Shown: positions 1-8,197 of the stretch, piece after piece
How positions within the stretch are numbered: position 1 is the stretch's first letter
Layout of the letters: each line of letters opens with the position of its first letter
Source: DAOTXK01 sp034435395
Lineage (GTDB): Bacteria > Chloroflexota > Anaerolineae > Aggregatilineales > Ch27
Length of the DNA: 18,511 bases
Reading direction: 5' to 3'
Assembly (NCBI GenBank): GCA_034435395.1
Contig: DAOTXK010000218.1
Location: 1-18,511 of the forward strand
Notes under the pieces: model-generated
What the model was told of the DNA's origin: nothing
What the model saw: only the letters and a program-made list of their open reading frames with translations
Database searches by the model: none
Translations under genes and position numbers: made by a program

Positions 1-1379
1 TACCAGCCCCGATAGCGATTCAGGCAGATCACGTCACACCACTCCAGCGCCTGATCTTCCAGCCCCAGGTAACTGGCAAATGTCAGCGGGCGCGTCGGAT
101 CCAGCGACCGGGCGAGATCAAACATCCGCTTGAAGTGGGCCTTCGCCTCCGGGCGGCGGTTGTGCGGCTCGTTGGCCAGGCTCCACATGATGACGGACGG
201 ATGGTTCTTGTCACGGGCGATCAGCTCGCGGATTTGCTGCTCCCAGACCTCCAGGCGATGCGCCAGACCGTCCTGATGATGAAACATCTCCACGGCTGGG
301 GTTTCATCAATCACCAGAAAACCCAGTCGGTCCGCCAGGTCCAGCATCTGTTCGGAGTACGGATAGTGCGAGGTACGGAAGGAATTAGCCCCCACCCAGC
401 GCATCAGGTCGTAATCTTTGACGATGAGCGCGGGCATGTAACCGCGCCCGACCACGGGAAAATCCTCGTGGCGTCCAAAACCCTTGAGCGTGACTGGCTC
501 GCCGTTCAACAGCAGCCGGTCACCCTCCACCGCGATGGTGCGGATGCCAATGGGCAGCGTGTAGCGGTCGATGACCGCCCCACCCTGTATCAGCTCCGCC
601 GTGAGGCTGTACAGGTCAGGCGTCTGGGGCGACCATAAAGCGGCATTGGGTACTTCCAACGCCAGCTCAACGGCTGGCGCGCTGACAGAAGTCTCTTCTA
701 CCAGTTCCGCACCATGCCCTTGGAGGATCAGCCGAACGGTCCCCGCGCCACCGGGCGTTAGCGCCACCCTGACCCTGACCAGGCCGCTGGCACCCTCTAT
801 TTCGGTGGCAACCGTCAGATCAACCACCGCTTCCGGCGACACAGCGTACAGCAACACCGGGCGGTGGATGCCGCAAAAGGGGAAAAAATCGTAGCTGGTG
901 CGGGGATATTGATCAGCCCGGACAAACGAATCCAGCCGTTCATCCCGGACGTTGCCGGACGGGACACGTTCCGGCATGAGATCGCCGTTCACCCGCGCTA
1001 CCAGAAGGTTGCCCTCGTCCTTGAGGTGACGGGTGATGTCAAATTCGAAGGGCAGGTGCCCTCCCTCATGCTGGCCAAGCCTCACGCCGTTGAGCCATAC
1101 GTCAGCCAGGTAGTTGACCGACCCAAAGCGCACGAACACTCTCTTCCCCGTCCAGCCCCAGGGCCGATCAAACCGGGTCTGATACCAGGCATCGCCCCAG
1201 TAATTATAGACCGTCCGTAGCTGTTCGTTCCAGCTGCCGGGCACGGTAATGAGCTGGCCGCCGGAAAAACCTTCCCCCCATCCGGCCCCCTCGCCCTGCC
1301 GGTCAGGATCGGCGCGGAAATCCCAAAAACCGGATAGGTCAAAGCTCTGCCGCAGAGCGTTAGATTGTGGATAGAGCAT
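1..1379 (-). CDS. uidA: Beta-glucuronidase, glycoside hydrolase family 2 (3' end outside window)
   Basis: The minus strand reads open from ATG at 1379 to the window edge, giving about 459 residues of an enzyme normally near 600. Translation shows the GH2 order: N-terminal jelly-roll sugar-binding domain (about 12-180, with a LADVWLNG...HEGGHLPFEF stretch), an Ig-like domain (about 182-275), and the start of the catalytic TIM barrel (GFGRHED, RTSHYPYSEQ, VIDETPA). The acid/base glutamate is E404 in SLANEP; the last visible residues, ICLNRYRGW, match the beta-glucuronidase signature rather than LacZ. The nucleophile Glu, about 90 residues further on, lies outside the window. An AAGGAG-type ribosome site lies about 9 nt before the ATG. 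The product has no signal peptide and is probably cytosolic, releasing glucuronic acid from glucuronides. Family assignment is firm; a neighbouring specificity such as beta-galacturonidase cannot be excluded. Confidence 0.9.
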   Translation of the reverse strand, partial: MLYPQSNALRQSFDLSGFWDFRADPDRQGEGAGWGEGFSGGQLITVPGSWNEQLRTVYNYWGDAWYQTRFDRPWGWTGKRVFVRFGSVNYLADVWLNGVRLGQHEGGHLPFEFDITRHLKDEGNLLVARVNGDLMPERVPSGNVRDERLDSFVRADQYPRTSYDFFPFCGIHRPVLLYAVSPEAVVDLTVATEIEGASGLVRVRVALTPGGAGTVRLILQGHGAELVEETSVSAPAVELALEVPNAALWSPQTPDLYSLTAELIQGGAVIDRYTLPIGIRTIAVEGDRLLLNGEPVTLKGFGRHEDFPVVGRGYMPALIVKDYDLMRWVGANSFRTSHYPYSEQMLDLADRLGFLVIDETPAVEMFHHQDGLAHRLEVWEQQIRELIARDKNHPSVIMWSLANEPHNRRPEAKAHFKRMFDLARSLDPTRPLTFASYLGLEDQALEWCDVICLNRYRGW

Positions 1380-1497
1380 ATCTCGCCTCTCCTTCGCTGG
1401 CCTGCTTCAGCCCCTTGGCAGGCGCGGTAAAGCGGGAGACAAGGGAAGGCAATGAAGGGTTTTCTCCTCCGCGCTTCCAGCAGAGTATGTACCAAGC

Positions 1498-1512
1498 TGG
1501 TAATATATAGCA
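1498..1512. promoter_or_regulatory. Overlapping divergent -10 boxes between uidA and comM
   Basis: On the plus strand TGG-TAATAT (1498-1506) reads as an extended -10 for comM, with a start point near 1513. On the minus strand TGC-TATATA (1512-1504) reads as an extended -10 for the glucuronidase, with a roughly 115-nt leader. Neither has a good -35. This is AT-rich sequence in an otherwise GC-rich gap, so the assignment is tentative. Confidence 0.35.
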
Positions 1513-1546
1513 AGACAGCAATCGCCGAGGCATGAAAGGGCCGGTA

Positions 1547-3088
1547 ATGCTGGCGAAGGTTATTTCATGTGGGGTGCTTGGCCTGGACGGCGTGCCCATC
1601 ACGGTGGAAGTGGACTTCTCACCGCACGCCGGAATACCCCAGTTCAATATTGTGGGCCTGCCCGGTTCCGCCATCAAAGAAAGCCGCGAGCGCGTCCGCG
1701 CGGCCATCAAAAACTCCGGCCTTAAGTTCCCCCTCAAACGATACACGGTCAACCTGGCCCCGGCGGACATCCCTAAGGACGGCCCGGCTTATGACCTCCC
1801 GATAGCCATTGGTGCGCTGGCGGCCACCGACCAGGTGCCGCAGGAAGCGCTCGAAGATGCCATGTTCATCGGCGAGTTATCCCTGGATGGTCAACTGCGA
1901 CACGTGAAAGGCGTTATCTCATGCGCCTATGCGGCGCGCCGGCAGGGCCTGGCCCGGATATACGTGCCCGAAATGGATGCTGAAGAAGCGGCTCTGATCC
2001 CTGACATTGACGTGATCCCGACGCCCACGCTGGGCCATCTGGTCGAACACCTCTACGGGCTGAACTTGATTCCGGCCCACCGCCGCAGCGACCTGCCCGC
2101 AGTGGACGAGGAATCGCTGCTGCGGGGCCTGGTAGACTTCGCGGAGATCAAGGGGCAGGAACACGTCAAACGTGCGCTGGAAGTGGCGGCTGCCGGCAGC
2201 CACAACGTGTTGCTGGTGGGACCTCCTGGGGCAGGCAAAACATTGATGGCACGGGCGCTGCCCGGCATTCTCCCGGCCATGACCACGGACGAGTCCCTGG
2301 AAGTCACGCGCATCTACTCCGTAGCCGACCTGCTGCCCAGCGATTCGCCGTTGCTCCGGGCAAGACCCTATCGTTCTCCGCATCACACGATCTCGCAAGC
2401 CGGGCTGGTCGGCGGCGGGCGGATACCGCGCCCGGGAGAAGTCACTCTGGCGCACATGGGCGTCCTCTTCCTGGACGAATTTGGCGAGTTCGGGAGGTCA
2501 GCGCTGGAAGTCATGCGCCAGCCAATTGAGGACCGGAAAGTGACCATCAGCCGGGCCAACGGCACGCTCACCTTCCCGGCGAATTTTATGCTGGTGGCGG
2601 CGATGAATCCCTGCCCGTGTGGGTATTACGGCGACCCAGCCCACGAATGCACCTGTTCGCCGGCGCAGATCCGCCGTTACCAGCAGACCATTTCCGGCCC
2701 CATTCTGGACCGTTTCGATATCCATGTCGATGTGCCCCGCGTCGACTACGCCAAGCTGACCTCCAAGACCCAGGGCGAAACTTCCGCCGCCATCCGCGTG
2801 CGGATAGAAGGCGCACGGGATCGGCAACGGGCGCGTTTCGCCGGGAATCCCCACCTGCGCACCAACGCCGACATGGGCCCCGGCGACATCCGCCGATACT
2901 GTACGCTGACCCCCGAAGCAGAAAGCTTGATCAAAATCACCTTGCGGCAGATGCACCTGAGCGCCCGTGCCTATCACCGGGTGTTGAAACTGGCCCTGAC
3001 CATCGCCGACCTGGCCGGAAGGGATGTGATTGACGTGCCCCATCTGGCGGAGGCCATCCAGTACCGTCCGCGCCGAGCCGCCATTTGA
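1547..3088 (+). CDS. comM: ComM/YifB family Mg-chelatase-like AAA+ ATPase
   Basis: A 513-residue protein of usual family length. The N-terminal ChlI-type domain (about 15-140) carries GLPGSAIKESRERVRAA. The AAA+ module has Walker A GPPGAGKT (225-232) and Walker B LFLDEFGEF (D310, E311), followed by the NPCPCGYYGD...CTCS cysteine motif (C356, C358, C368, C370). The C-terminal Mg_chelatase_C domain covers about 410-505. In characterised homologues ComM is a hexameric helicase that promotes branch migration during integration of transforming DNA. I chose ATG 1547 because AAGGG lies 6 nt upstream and the family starts MLAKV; an in-frame ATG at 1532 would add five residues and has a weaker site. 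It is transcribed away from uidA and is probably monocistronic; the lut operon downstream has its own promoter. Confidence 0.93.
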   Translation: MLAKVISCGVLGLDGVPITVEVDFSPHAGIPQFNIVGLPGSAIKESRERVRAAIKNSGLKFPLKRYTVNLAPADIPKDGPAYDLPIAIGALAATDQVPQEALEDAMFIGELSLDGQLRHVKGVISCAYAARRQGLARIYVPEMDAEEAALIPDIDVIPTPTLGHLVEHLYGLNLIPAHRRSDLPAVDEESLLRGLVDFAEIKGQEHVKRALEVAAAGSHNVLLVGPPGAGKTLMARALPGILPAMTTDESLEVTRIYSVADLLPSDSPLLRARPYRSPHHTISQAGLVGGGRIPRPGEVTLAHMGVLFLDEFGEFGRSALEVMRQPIEDRKVTISRANGTLTFPANFMLVAAMNPCPCGYYGDPAHECTCSPAQIRRYQQTISGPILDRFDIHVDVPRVDYAKLTSKTQGETSAAIRVRIEGARDRQRARFAGNPHLRTNADMGPGDIRRYCTLTPEAESLIKITLRQMHLSARAYHRVLKLALTIADLAGRDVIDVPHLAEAIQYRPRRAAI

Positions 3089-3184
3089 GACCGCCAGCGG
3101 GTCCAGCTGTGGGACATCCTGATTATGTTGATGCCCCCAGGCACCGGCCACGGGCATGAGCAGCCTGTCTGAGGAGCGGGGCAG

Positions 3185-3193
3185 TGGTATAAT
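3185..3193 (+). promoter_or_regulatory. Extended -10 promoter of the lut operon
   Basis: TGGTATAAT is a perfect extended -10 element (TG at 3185-3186, TATAAT at 3188-3193). No TTGACA-like hexamer sits 16-18 nt upstream. The predicted start point is near 3200, so a GTG at 3199 cannot begin lutA and ATG 3241 is favoured, giving a leader of about 40 nt. Confidence 0.6.
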
Positions 3194-3240
3194 GCCGGGT
3201 GAAAGTTCCCTGGCTGACATCCACAAAGGCCATCTCCGAT

Positions 3241-4026
3241 ATGACGTTGCTTGAGCGCCCCTCGCCTGCTGGCAAACGTGTTTCGTTGTTCGTGACATGT
3301 ATCGTCGACATGATCTACCCCGAAACCGGCATGTCCGTCGTCAACATCCTGGAGCACCTGGGCATTGCGGTCGACTTTCCCCTGGAGCAAACCTGCTGCG
3401 GGCAGCCTGGCTTCAACGCCGGTTATCGCCATGAGGCCAGGCAGGTCGCCCGCCAGTTCCTGAGGGCGTTCTCGGACGCTCAGGTTATTGTCACGCCCTC
3501 TGGCTCGTGCGCGGCAATGGTCCGTCACGAATATCCTCTCCTCTTCGCTGATGAGCCAGAGCAGTTCGCTCAGGCCGAGCGGGTGGCCGCCATCACCTGG
3601 GAGTTTACCGAGTACCTGGTCGACGGACTGGGAATCAGCGATTTGAAGCTCAGGCTGCCCGAACCCCGCTCGTTTGCCGTTCATGATTCCTGCCATGGGC
3701 TGCGGCTGTTGGGCCTGGGCAGGGCCGCGCGCGTACTGCTAGGTAACGTGGAAAACGCCACTCTCCACGAACTGGCTGAGTCCGACGTGTGTTGTGGCTT
3801 TGGGGGCCTGTTCAGCATCAAGATGCCGGATATCAGCGGCGCTATGCTGCAAAGGAAAATTGACCACATCCGCGCCTGTCCCGCCGATACCATCGTGGTC
3901 GGCGATGTAAGTTGCATGGCCCACATGAACGGTGGGCTGTCCCGCCAGGGATCGCCCAAACGCGTGCAGCACATCGCCAACGTGTTAGCCGCCGGTCTAC
4001 CAGGGCAGAGGCACGATGGACGTTAA
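3241..4026 (+). CDS. lutA: L-lactate oxidation Fe-S subunit LutA (CCG domain protein)
   Basis: A 261-residue protein with two cysteine-rich CCG domains: first with C20, CCG at C52-C53 and C90; second with HDSCHG (C151), CCGFGG (C184-C185) and C225. These bind Fe-S clusters of the heterodisulfide-reductase-like type. LutA works with LutB and LutC in the cytoplasmic complex that oxidises L-lactate to pyruvate, replacing flavin-dependent LldD. ATG 3241 is chosen because the extended -10 at 3188-3193 puts transcription start near 3200, excluding the upstream GTG at 3199; AAAGG lies about 11 nt before the ATG. The last 11 nt overlap lutB, indicating translational coupling. The protein is about 20 residues longer than typical LutA, mainly at the two ends. 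Confidence 0.9.
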   Translation: MTLLERPSPAGKRVSLFVTCIVDMIYPETGMSVVNILEHLGIAVDFPLEQTCCGQPGFNAGYRHEARQVARQFLRAFSDAQVIVTPSGSCAAMVRHEYPLLFADEPEQFAQAERVAAITWEFTEYLVDGLGISDLKLRLPEPRSFAVHDSCHGLRLLGLGRAARVLLGNVENATLHELAESDVCCGFGGLFSIKMPDISGAMLQRKIDHIRACPADTIVVGDVSCMAHMNGGLSRQGSPKRVQHIANVLAAGLPGQRHDGR

Positions 4027-5434
4027 ATCCCAGGATTTTATGGCGCTGGCCCAGAAGGCCATCGGTGACCCGGACCTGCAGGCCGCCGTGACCCATGCCA
4101 CCAACACCGCCTACGCCAAGCGGCTGGTGGCCATGTTCGCCGACGGGCGCGAGCACGGCGAAGCGATGCGCCAGCAGGCCGCCGAAGCCAAACGCCGGGC
4201 GCTGCGCCGCCTGCCCGATCTGCTGGAACAGGCCGAGGCCAATATGACGGCCAATGGCATTCAGGTCATGTGGGCCAGAGACGCCGACGAAGTCAATCAG
4301 CTGGTGCTCCAGATCGCCAGGCATCACCAGGTGCGTTTGGTGGTCAAAAGCAAAAGCATGGCCAGCGAGGAAGTCGGCGTCAATCGTGTCCTGGAAGCAT
4401 GCGGAATCGAAGTGGTCGAGACCGACCTGGGCGAGTTTATCGTCCAGTTAGGCGGTGAAAGCCCCAGCCATATCGTCACGCCCGTCATCCATAAAACCAA
4501 AGCTGCCATCCGCGATCTGTTCGTGCGCCAGTTGGGTATGCCGCCTACTGACGATGCCGCCGAGATGACGCGCTTCGCCCGCCAGCATTTGCGCCGCATC
4601 TTTCTGGCGGCGGATATGGGGATATCCGGCGGCAACTTTGTCATCGCCGAGACGGGCACGCTCTGTCTGGTCACCAATGAGGGCAATGGCCGCCTGGTGA
4701 CCACCCTGCCCCGGGTCCACGTCGCGCTGGTGGGCATTGAAAAAATCGTGGAGACCGTCGACGACTACGCCACGCTGACCCAGGTGCTGCCGCGCAGCGC
4801 CACCGGGCAGACCATGGCCGTCTACACCCATCTGATCCACGGCCCCAGACGCGATGATGAGATCGGGGGACCCGAACACGTCTACGTCATCTGGGTGGAC
4901 AATGGCCGGAGCCGCATGTACGCCTCCGCCTATCATGAGGCGCTGAACTGCATCCGCTGCGGGGCATGCCTGAACGCCTGCCCGGTCTACCAGACAACCG
5001 GCGGGCACGCTTACGGTTGGGTCTATCCGGGACCGATCGGCGCGGTTATCACGCCGCTGTACGTCGGCCTGGAAAGAGCCACTCCCCTGCCTCATGCCAG
5101 CAGCTTATGCGGCAGGTGCAAGGAGGTCTGTCCGGTCATCATCGATCTGCCCCACCTGCTGCTCGCCCTGCGTCAGGACCTGGTCAGGCAGGGCAAAAGT
5201 CCGAAGACCTGGGACCTGGGCCTGCGTATCTGGGCGATGGTCGCTCGCTCGCCACGCCTGCTCGCGCTGGCCGGGGCGGCGGCTCGGCTCGGCGGCGGGT
5301 GGGTCGCCAGCCCCCACCTGCCTGGCCCGCTCCACGGATGGACCCGATACCGCGATTTTCCGCCGTTCGCCCCCCAATCCTTCCATCAGCTCTGGCAGGA
5401 ACGACAGAAAGCCGAACCGCATGACCAGTCGTGA
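4016..5434 (+). CDS. lutB: L-lactate oxidation Fe-S subunit LutB
   Basis: A 472-residue protein of family length. Residues about 65-300 form the LUD (DUF162) domain, including VKSKSMASEE and the ADMGISGGNFVIAETGTL stretch. A ferredoxin-like region follows with C312-x2-C315-x2-C318-x3-C322-P and C365-x2-C368-x3-C372-P, as expected for two 4Fe-4S clusters. The C-terminal about 80 residues are the variable LutB tail. It passes electrons within the LutABC lactate oxidation complex. It begins 11 nt before the lutA stop and its last 14 nt overlap lutC, so all three are coupled. No lactate permease or lutR/lldR regulator gene lies in the window. Confidence 0.93.
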   Translation: MDVKSQDFMALAQKAIGDPDLQAAVTHATNTAYAKRLVAMFADGREHGEAMRQQAAEAKRRALRRLPDLLEQAEANMTANGIQVMWARDADEVNQLVLQIARHHQVRLVVKSKSMASEEVGVNRVLEACGIEVVETDLGEFIVQLGGESPSHIVTPVIHKTKAAIRDLFVRQLGMPPTDDAAEMTRFARQHLRRIFLAADMGISGGNFVIAETGTLCLVTNEGNGRLVTTLPRVHVALVGIEKIVETVDDYATLTQVLPRSATGQTMAVYTHLIHGPRRDDEIGGPEHVYVIWVDNGRSRMYASAYHEALNCIRCGACLNACPVYQTTGGHAYGWVYPGPIGAVITPLYVGLERATPLPHASSLCGRCKEVCPVIIDLPHLLLALRQDLVRQGKSPKTWDLGLRIWAMVARSPRLLALAGAAARLGGGWVASPHLPGPLHGWTRYRDFPPFAPQSFHQLWQERQKAEPHDQS

Positions 5435-6068
5435 GGAAATCCTGCGCCAGCTCCGCGCCGCCCCACAACCTTACCCGGATCACCCGCCGGTCAGACCGCG
5501 CCGACATATGGTCCCCCTGGGCGACCGATCGCGGGCGGCTTTGCAGAGGCGCTTTGTGCAGGAGGCAGAGAGCCTTGGCTGCGCCGTATCGATCAGTGAC
5601 GACCCACCGGCAGCCATCCAGCACATCCTGGATCGGTTGGGTGATGATCGTCTCGTGCTGAGCTGGGATTTCACCCATATTCCGCTGCCGGGCCTGTCAG
5701 CGGCGCTGGCCTCGGCGGGGATCACCACCGCCGACCCTGATGACAGCCACGTGCGAGTCGGCCTGACGGGGGTCGACGCCGCGCTGGCGGCCACCGGCAG
5801 CCTCGTGCTGACCACCGGCCCCGGCAGACCCCGGCAGGCGTCAATGTTGCCGCCGGTGCACATCGCCGTCGTCATCGCCAGCCAGATCGTGCCAGACCTG
5901 GAAACATGGTTGTCCCGCCAGCGTGAAGAAGGGCTGGATCGCTTCCGCCGCGCCAGCAACATCATGGTCATCAGCGGCCCCAGCCGAACGGCGGACATCG
6001 GCATGGAACTGGTCATGGGCGCGCACGGACCCGCTGCGCTGCACATCATTCTGCGGACCGATGCATGA
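5421..6068 (+). CDS. lutC: Lactate utilization protein LutC (LUD domain)
   Basis: A 215-residue single LUD-domain protein. Near its centre it has the family signature TGVDAALAATGSLVLTTGPG, followed by LPPVHIAVV; the C-terminal SGPSRTADIGMELVMGAHGP is also diagnostic. It is the third component of the L-lactate oxidation system encoded by lutABC. The same frame is open upstream inside lutB, but ATG 5421 gives the usual LutC N-terminus (MTSREEIL) and the usual length. It overlaps lutB by 14 nt. The next gene is convergent and ends at 6132; the 63-nt gap has only a weak 5-bp hairpin and no U-run, so no terminator is called. Confidence 0.92.
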   Translation: MTSREEILRQLRAAPQPYPDHPPVRPRRHMVPLGDRSRAALQRRFVQEAESLGCAVSISDDPPAAIQHILDRLGDDRLVLSWDFTHIPLPGLSAALASAGITTADPDDSHVRVGLTGVDAALAATGSLVLTTGPGRPRQASMLPPVHIAVVIASQIVPDLETWLSRQREEGLDRFRRASNIMVISGPSRTADIGMELVMGAHGPAALHIILRTDA

Positions 6069-6131
6069 CACAACCGGCCTGGGAGGTAGCGGTCTCCCGA
6101 TTCAACCGATCGCCATAGACCTGACCGGCAT

Positions 6132-6800
6132 CTAATTCAACGAAATCTCATGCTCAAGCGGCGCAGCCGTGTGTAAGTGGGCCATCGTCTCGGCACGGGC
6201 TTTGATCCCTTCCAACTGCCGATAGATCAGCAAAAATTCCAGCGGCTCAGCCGCCAGATTATAGAATTCCCCGGCAACGCCGTGAGACCTCGCCCGCTGG
6301 CGAATCAGCAGGCGCGTACTGCCGTCCGATTGGCGCTCCAGAAGGTACAACCGGCTGACATCGGTGAACGTCCCAAAGGCGTTGGGCCGGTCATAGGCGG
6401 CGATAATCAGCAGGCGGTTCGGCTCAACGGCCACCACCTGGTAGCCATGATCCAGCTTCATCCCGACCTGCAATTCAGGCAGGTCCTGGTGAAGGTAAGT
6501 CGCGCTGGGGATGCCGTTGTTCTCCAGCATGTCAATGCTGTACCAGCCCGTCCGTTCGCGGCCCATCTGGGCCAGCCACGGCCAGACGGCCTCCGGTGGC
6601 GCATCGATGGTGATCGCACGAGTCGACTGCGCATTCGGCCTGGGAATAAGGTCATCACCCGGCAGGCGACGCTGGGACTCGCCCAGGCGCGTGCCCCATT
6701 TCGACATCTGGGGACGAATGAAGAAAAAATACCACGCGCCCACCAGCATGCCCCACAGCGCTGCCAGAGAATAGCCTGAAGAAGAACGCTTACGGCTCAT
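6132..6800 (-). CDS. SRPBCC-fold (polyketide cyclase/START-like) protein with N-terminal membrane segment
   Basis: A 222-residue protein. Residues about 10-28 (LAALWGMLVGAWYFFFI) form one hydrophobic segment, predicted to anchor the protein. The rest resembles the SRPBCC ligand-binding fold: TRAITIDAPPEAVWPWLAQMG at about 60-80 is the typical first strand and helix, then GWYSIDMLENNG and strands with EPNRLLIIAAY. It lies 22 nt behind the PI-kinase-like gene with a strong AAGGAG site, so it is probably the last gene of that operon. The ligand is unknown and I see no catalytic signature. Family assignment is good; the function is not known. Confidence 0.8.
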   Translation of the reverse strand: MSRKRSSSGYSLAALWGMLVGAWYFFFIRPQMSKWGTRLGESQRRLPGDDLIPRPNAQSTRAITIDAPPEAVWPWLAQMGRERTGWYSIDMLENNGIPSATYLHQDLPELQVGMKLDHGYQVVAVEPNRLLIIAAYDRPNAFGTFTDVSRLYLLERQSDGSTRLLIRQRARSHGVAGEFYNLAAEPLEFLLIYRQLEGIKARAETMAHLHTAAPLEHEISLN

Positions 6801-6822
6801 GGCCGAGCTCCTTTTCTGAAGG

Positions 6823-7584
6823 TTAAACCGGCGGCCAGGGATAGTTCGGCCCTGCCCCAGGCCGTGGGAAACGACGCGTTTCCAGCAAGTAATCCACCCG
6901 TCTGCGGAAGGCCGTCAGTTCACGGCCTGAGATCAGTTCACGCAAAACCCTGCCAGGCCCATCGGCGTCATCCAATGCGCCGCACAATGTCGCCAGATCG
7001 CGGAGCATCTCCCCTGGTAGTGGGTCTCCGGCGAAGTCCCAGATCACTGTGCGCAACTTAGGCGCGTAATGGAAAGACACCCCGTGGTCAATGCCCCACA
7101 GGTGACCCTGAGAATCCATCAGGCAATGCCCCCCTTTGCGGTCGGCATTGTTGATGATGTAGTCAAACGCGGCAAACCGCTGCAATTGCCCCCGGCACTC
7201 CGCCGGGAAGGGCGTGAAATAGTTCATCTCAGGGTCGTGGTCGATGTAAAACTGCACCGAACCCAACCCATAAGGGCCACCCCGCAGCACGGTGGGCGGG
7301 ACGAGCTGCCAGCCCAGCATTTCTGAAACCACGTATGCCGCCACTTCACGCAGGCATAAGGTTCCCTCCGGAAAATCCCACAACGGGCGTTCGCCGCGCT
7401 GCGGTTTATACACCGCCAACAAGGTTCGCTCGTCATCCGATATGGGGACCAGATACGCGTAGTTTGATCCCCAGGGCAACAAACCGTGCTCCTCCTGGAT
7501 GGTACCCCGGGAGAGAGTCTGGAGCACCTGGGCAGCCGTGAGGGGTTCAGAGTCGGCGCTGGGGTGATCGGATGAAACACTCAT
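6823..7584 (-). CDS. PI3/PI4-kinase-like protein, SCO1664 family (TIGR03843)
   Basis: A 253-residue protein matching a family known mainly from Actinobacteria and also from Chloroflexi. It is distantly related to phosphatidylinositol 3/4-kinases and HipA-like kinases. Kinase-like landmarks: YLVPI and LLAVYKPQRGERPLWDFP (nucleotide-binding Lys region), a catalytic loop with NNADRKGGH (N145, N146, D148, K150), and a metal-binding GIDHG (D166) followed by SFHYAPKLRTVIWDFAG. Its substrate is unknown. It sits directly after DUF3090, as in mycobacteria. Start choice is uncertain: ATG 7584 is used, but TTG at 7611 overlaps the DUF3090 stop (TTGA) and would add nine residues. Neither start has a clear Shine-Dalgarno sequence, so coupled translation is likely. 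Confidence 0.85.
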   Translation of the reverse strand: MSVSSDHPSADSEPLTAAQVLQTLSRGTIQEEHGLLPWGSNYAYLVPISDDERTLLAVYKPQRGERPLWDFPEGTLCLREVAAYVVSEMLGWQLVPPTVLRGGPYGLGSVQFYIDHDPEMNYFTPFPAECRGQLQRFAAFDYIINNADRKGGHCLMDSQGHLWGIDHGVSFHYAPKLRTVIWDFAGDPLPGEMLRDLATLCGALDDADGPGRVLRELISGRELTAFRRRVDYLLETRRFPRPGAGPNYPWPPV

Positions 7585-7607
7585 AGAGACAGACGGGCTA
7601 TGGGTTA

Positions 7608-8114
7608 TCAAATCCAGTAGTAGTGAATTCGGCCATTATGTTGGGGGTCGGGACGGCCCTTGGCCACCACCTTCTCGGCATACATCGCCAGGGCGCGCAT
7701 CAGCGACCGCGACCCCCAGAAGCGAGCCGTGCTCGGCTGCACAGACTCGGCGGACTCCTCTTCAGCGGCCACCAGTTCCTGCGTGACCAGGACGATCATG
7801 TCGCTGGCATCGTCGTACCCCAGCCCGATCTGCGCCACCCGGAACTCCGAGATGATCGGCTCACGCAACTCCATATCCCACTCACTCAACTCGATAGGCG
7901 CTTCACTCTCTGGCGAGGGATGCCGTTCGTCGAGTTCACCCAGCAGTTCATTGATGGCCTCGGCCAGCGCCCTGACCTGGACTTTCTCCAGCGTGAGGGT
8001 GATCAATTGATCGCCCTTTGCGCCTTGCAGATGGAATACCCGCTTGCCCCGCGGTCCAACCGTCCCCACCGTGAGAAAATCCACCGGCTTGAGCTCCAGA
8101 TCGGTATTTGGCAT
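7608..8114 (-). CDS. DUF3090 family protein (TIGR03847)
   Basis: A 168-residue protein. It shows the features I associate with DUF3090: an N-terminal VDFLTVGTVGPRGKRVFHLQ, then QLITLTLEKVQVRALAEAINELL, the acidic RVAQIGLGYDDASDMIVLVTQE, and a C-terminal RFWGSRSLMRALAMYAEKVV. The biochemical role is unknown. It is the middle gene of a conserved trio with a histidine phosphatase upstream and a PI-kinase-like protein downstream. The actinobacterial proteins, as I recall them, end in a short CxxC zinc-ribbon-like tail; here the end is RPDPQHNGRIHYYWI, with no cysteine in the whole protein. A GAGGG site lies just before the ATG, and a TATAAT box at 8154-8159 may give it its own promoter. Confidence 0.87.
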   Translation of the reverse strand: MPNTDLELKPVDFLTVGTVGPRGKRVFHLQGAKGDQLITLTLEKVQVRALAEAINELLGELDERHPSPESEAPIELSEWDMELREPIISEFRVAQIGLGYDDASDMIVLVTQELVAAEEESAESVQPSTARFWGSRSLMRALAMYAEKVVAKGRPDPQHNGRIHYYWI

Positions 8115-8153
8115 CTACCCTCGTCCTTTCAAACCATCAGTGATGCACAAACC

Positions 8154-8159
8154 ATTATA
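8154..8159 (-). promoter_or_regulatory. Probable -10 box upstream of the DUF3090 gene
   Basis: The minus strand reads TATAAT here, 39 nt before the DUF3090 ATG at 8114, which would give a leader of about 33 nt. There is no TGN extension and no clear -35. It lies in the 83-nt gap after the phosphatase gene, so the last three genes of the group may also be transcribed separately. Confidence 0.4.
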
Positions 8160-8197
8160 TGACGTTCGGACCTCGGTTCCCCTAAAACCCTGGCGAA

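Noticed and set aside
3199..3240. GTG 3199 as the lutA start
   Set aside because: It lies at the predicted transcription start of the TGGTATAAT promoter and lacks a ribosome site; ATG 3241 gives the family-like N-terminus.
5094..5420. Upstream extension of LutC inside lutB
   Set aside because: The frame is merely open. The encoded residues are Arg/Pro-rich without similarity to LUD domains, and LutC starts at 5421 with normal length.
6080..6105. Possible terminator between lutC and the SRPBCC gene (GGGAG...CTCCC)
   Set aside because: Only a 5-bp stem with an 8-nt loop and no U-run on either strand.
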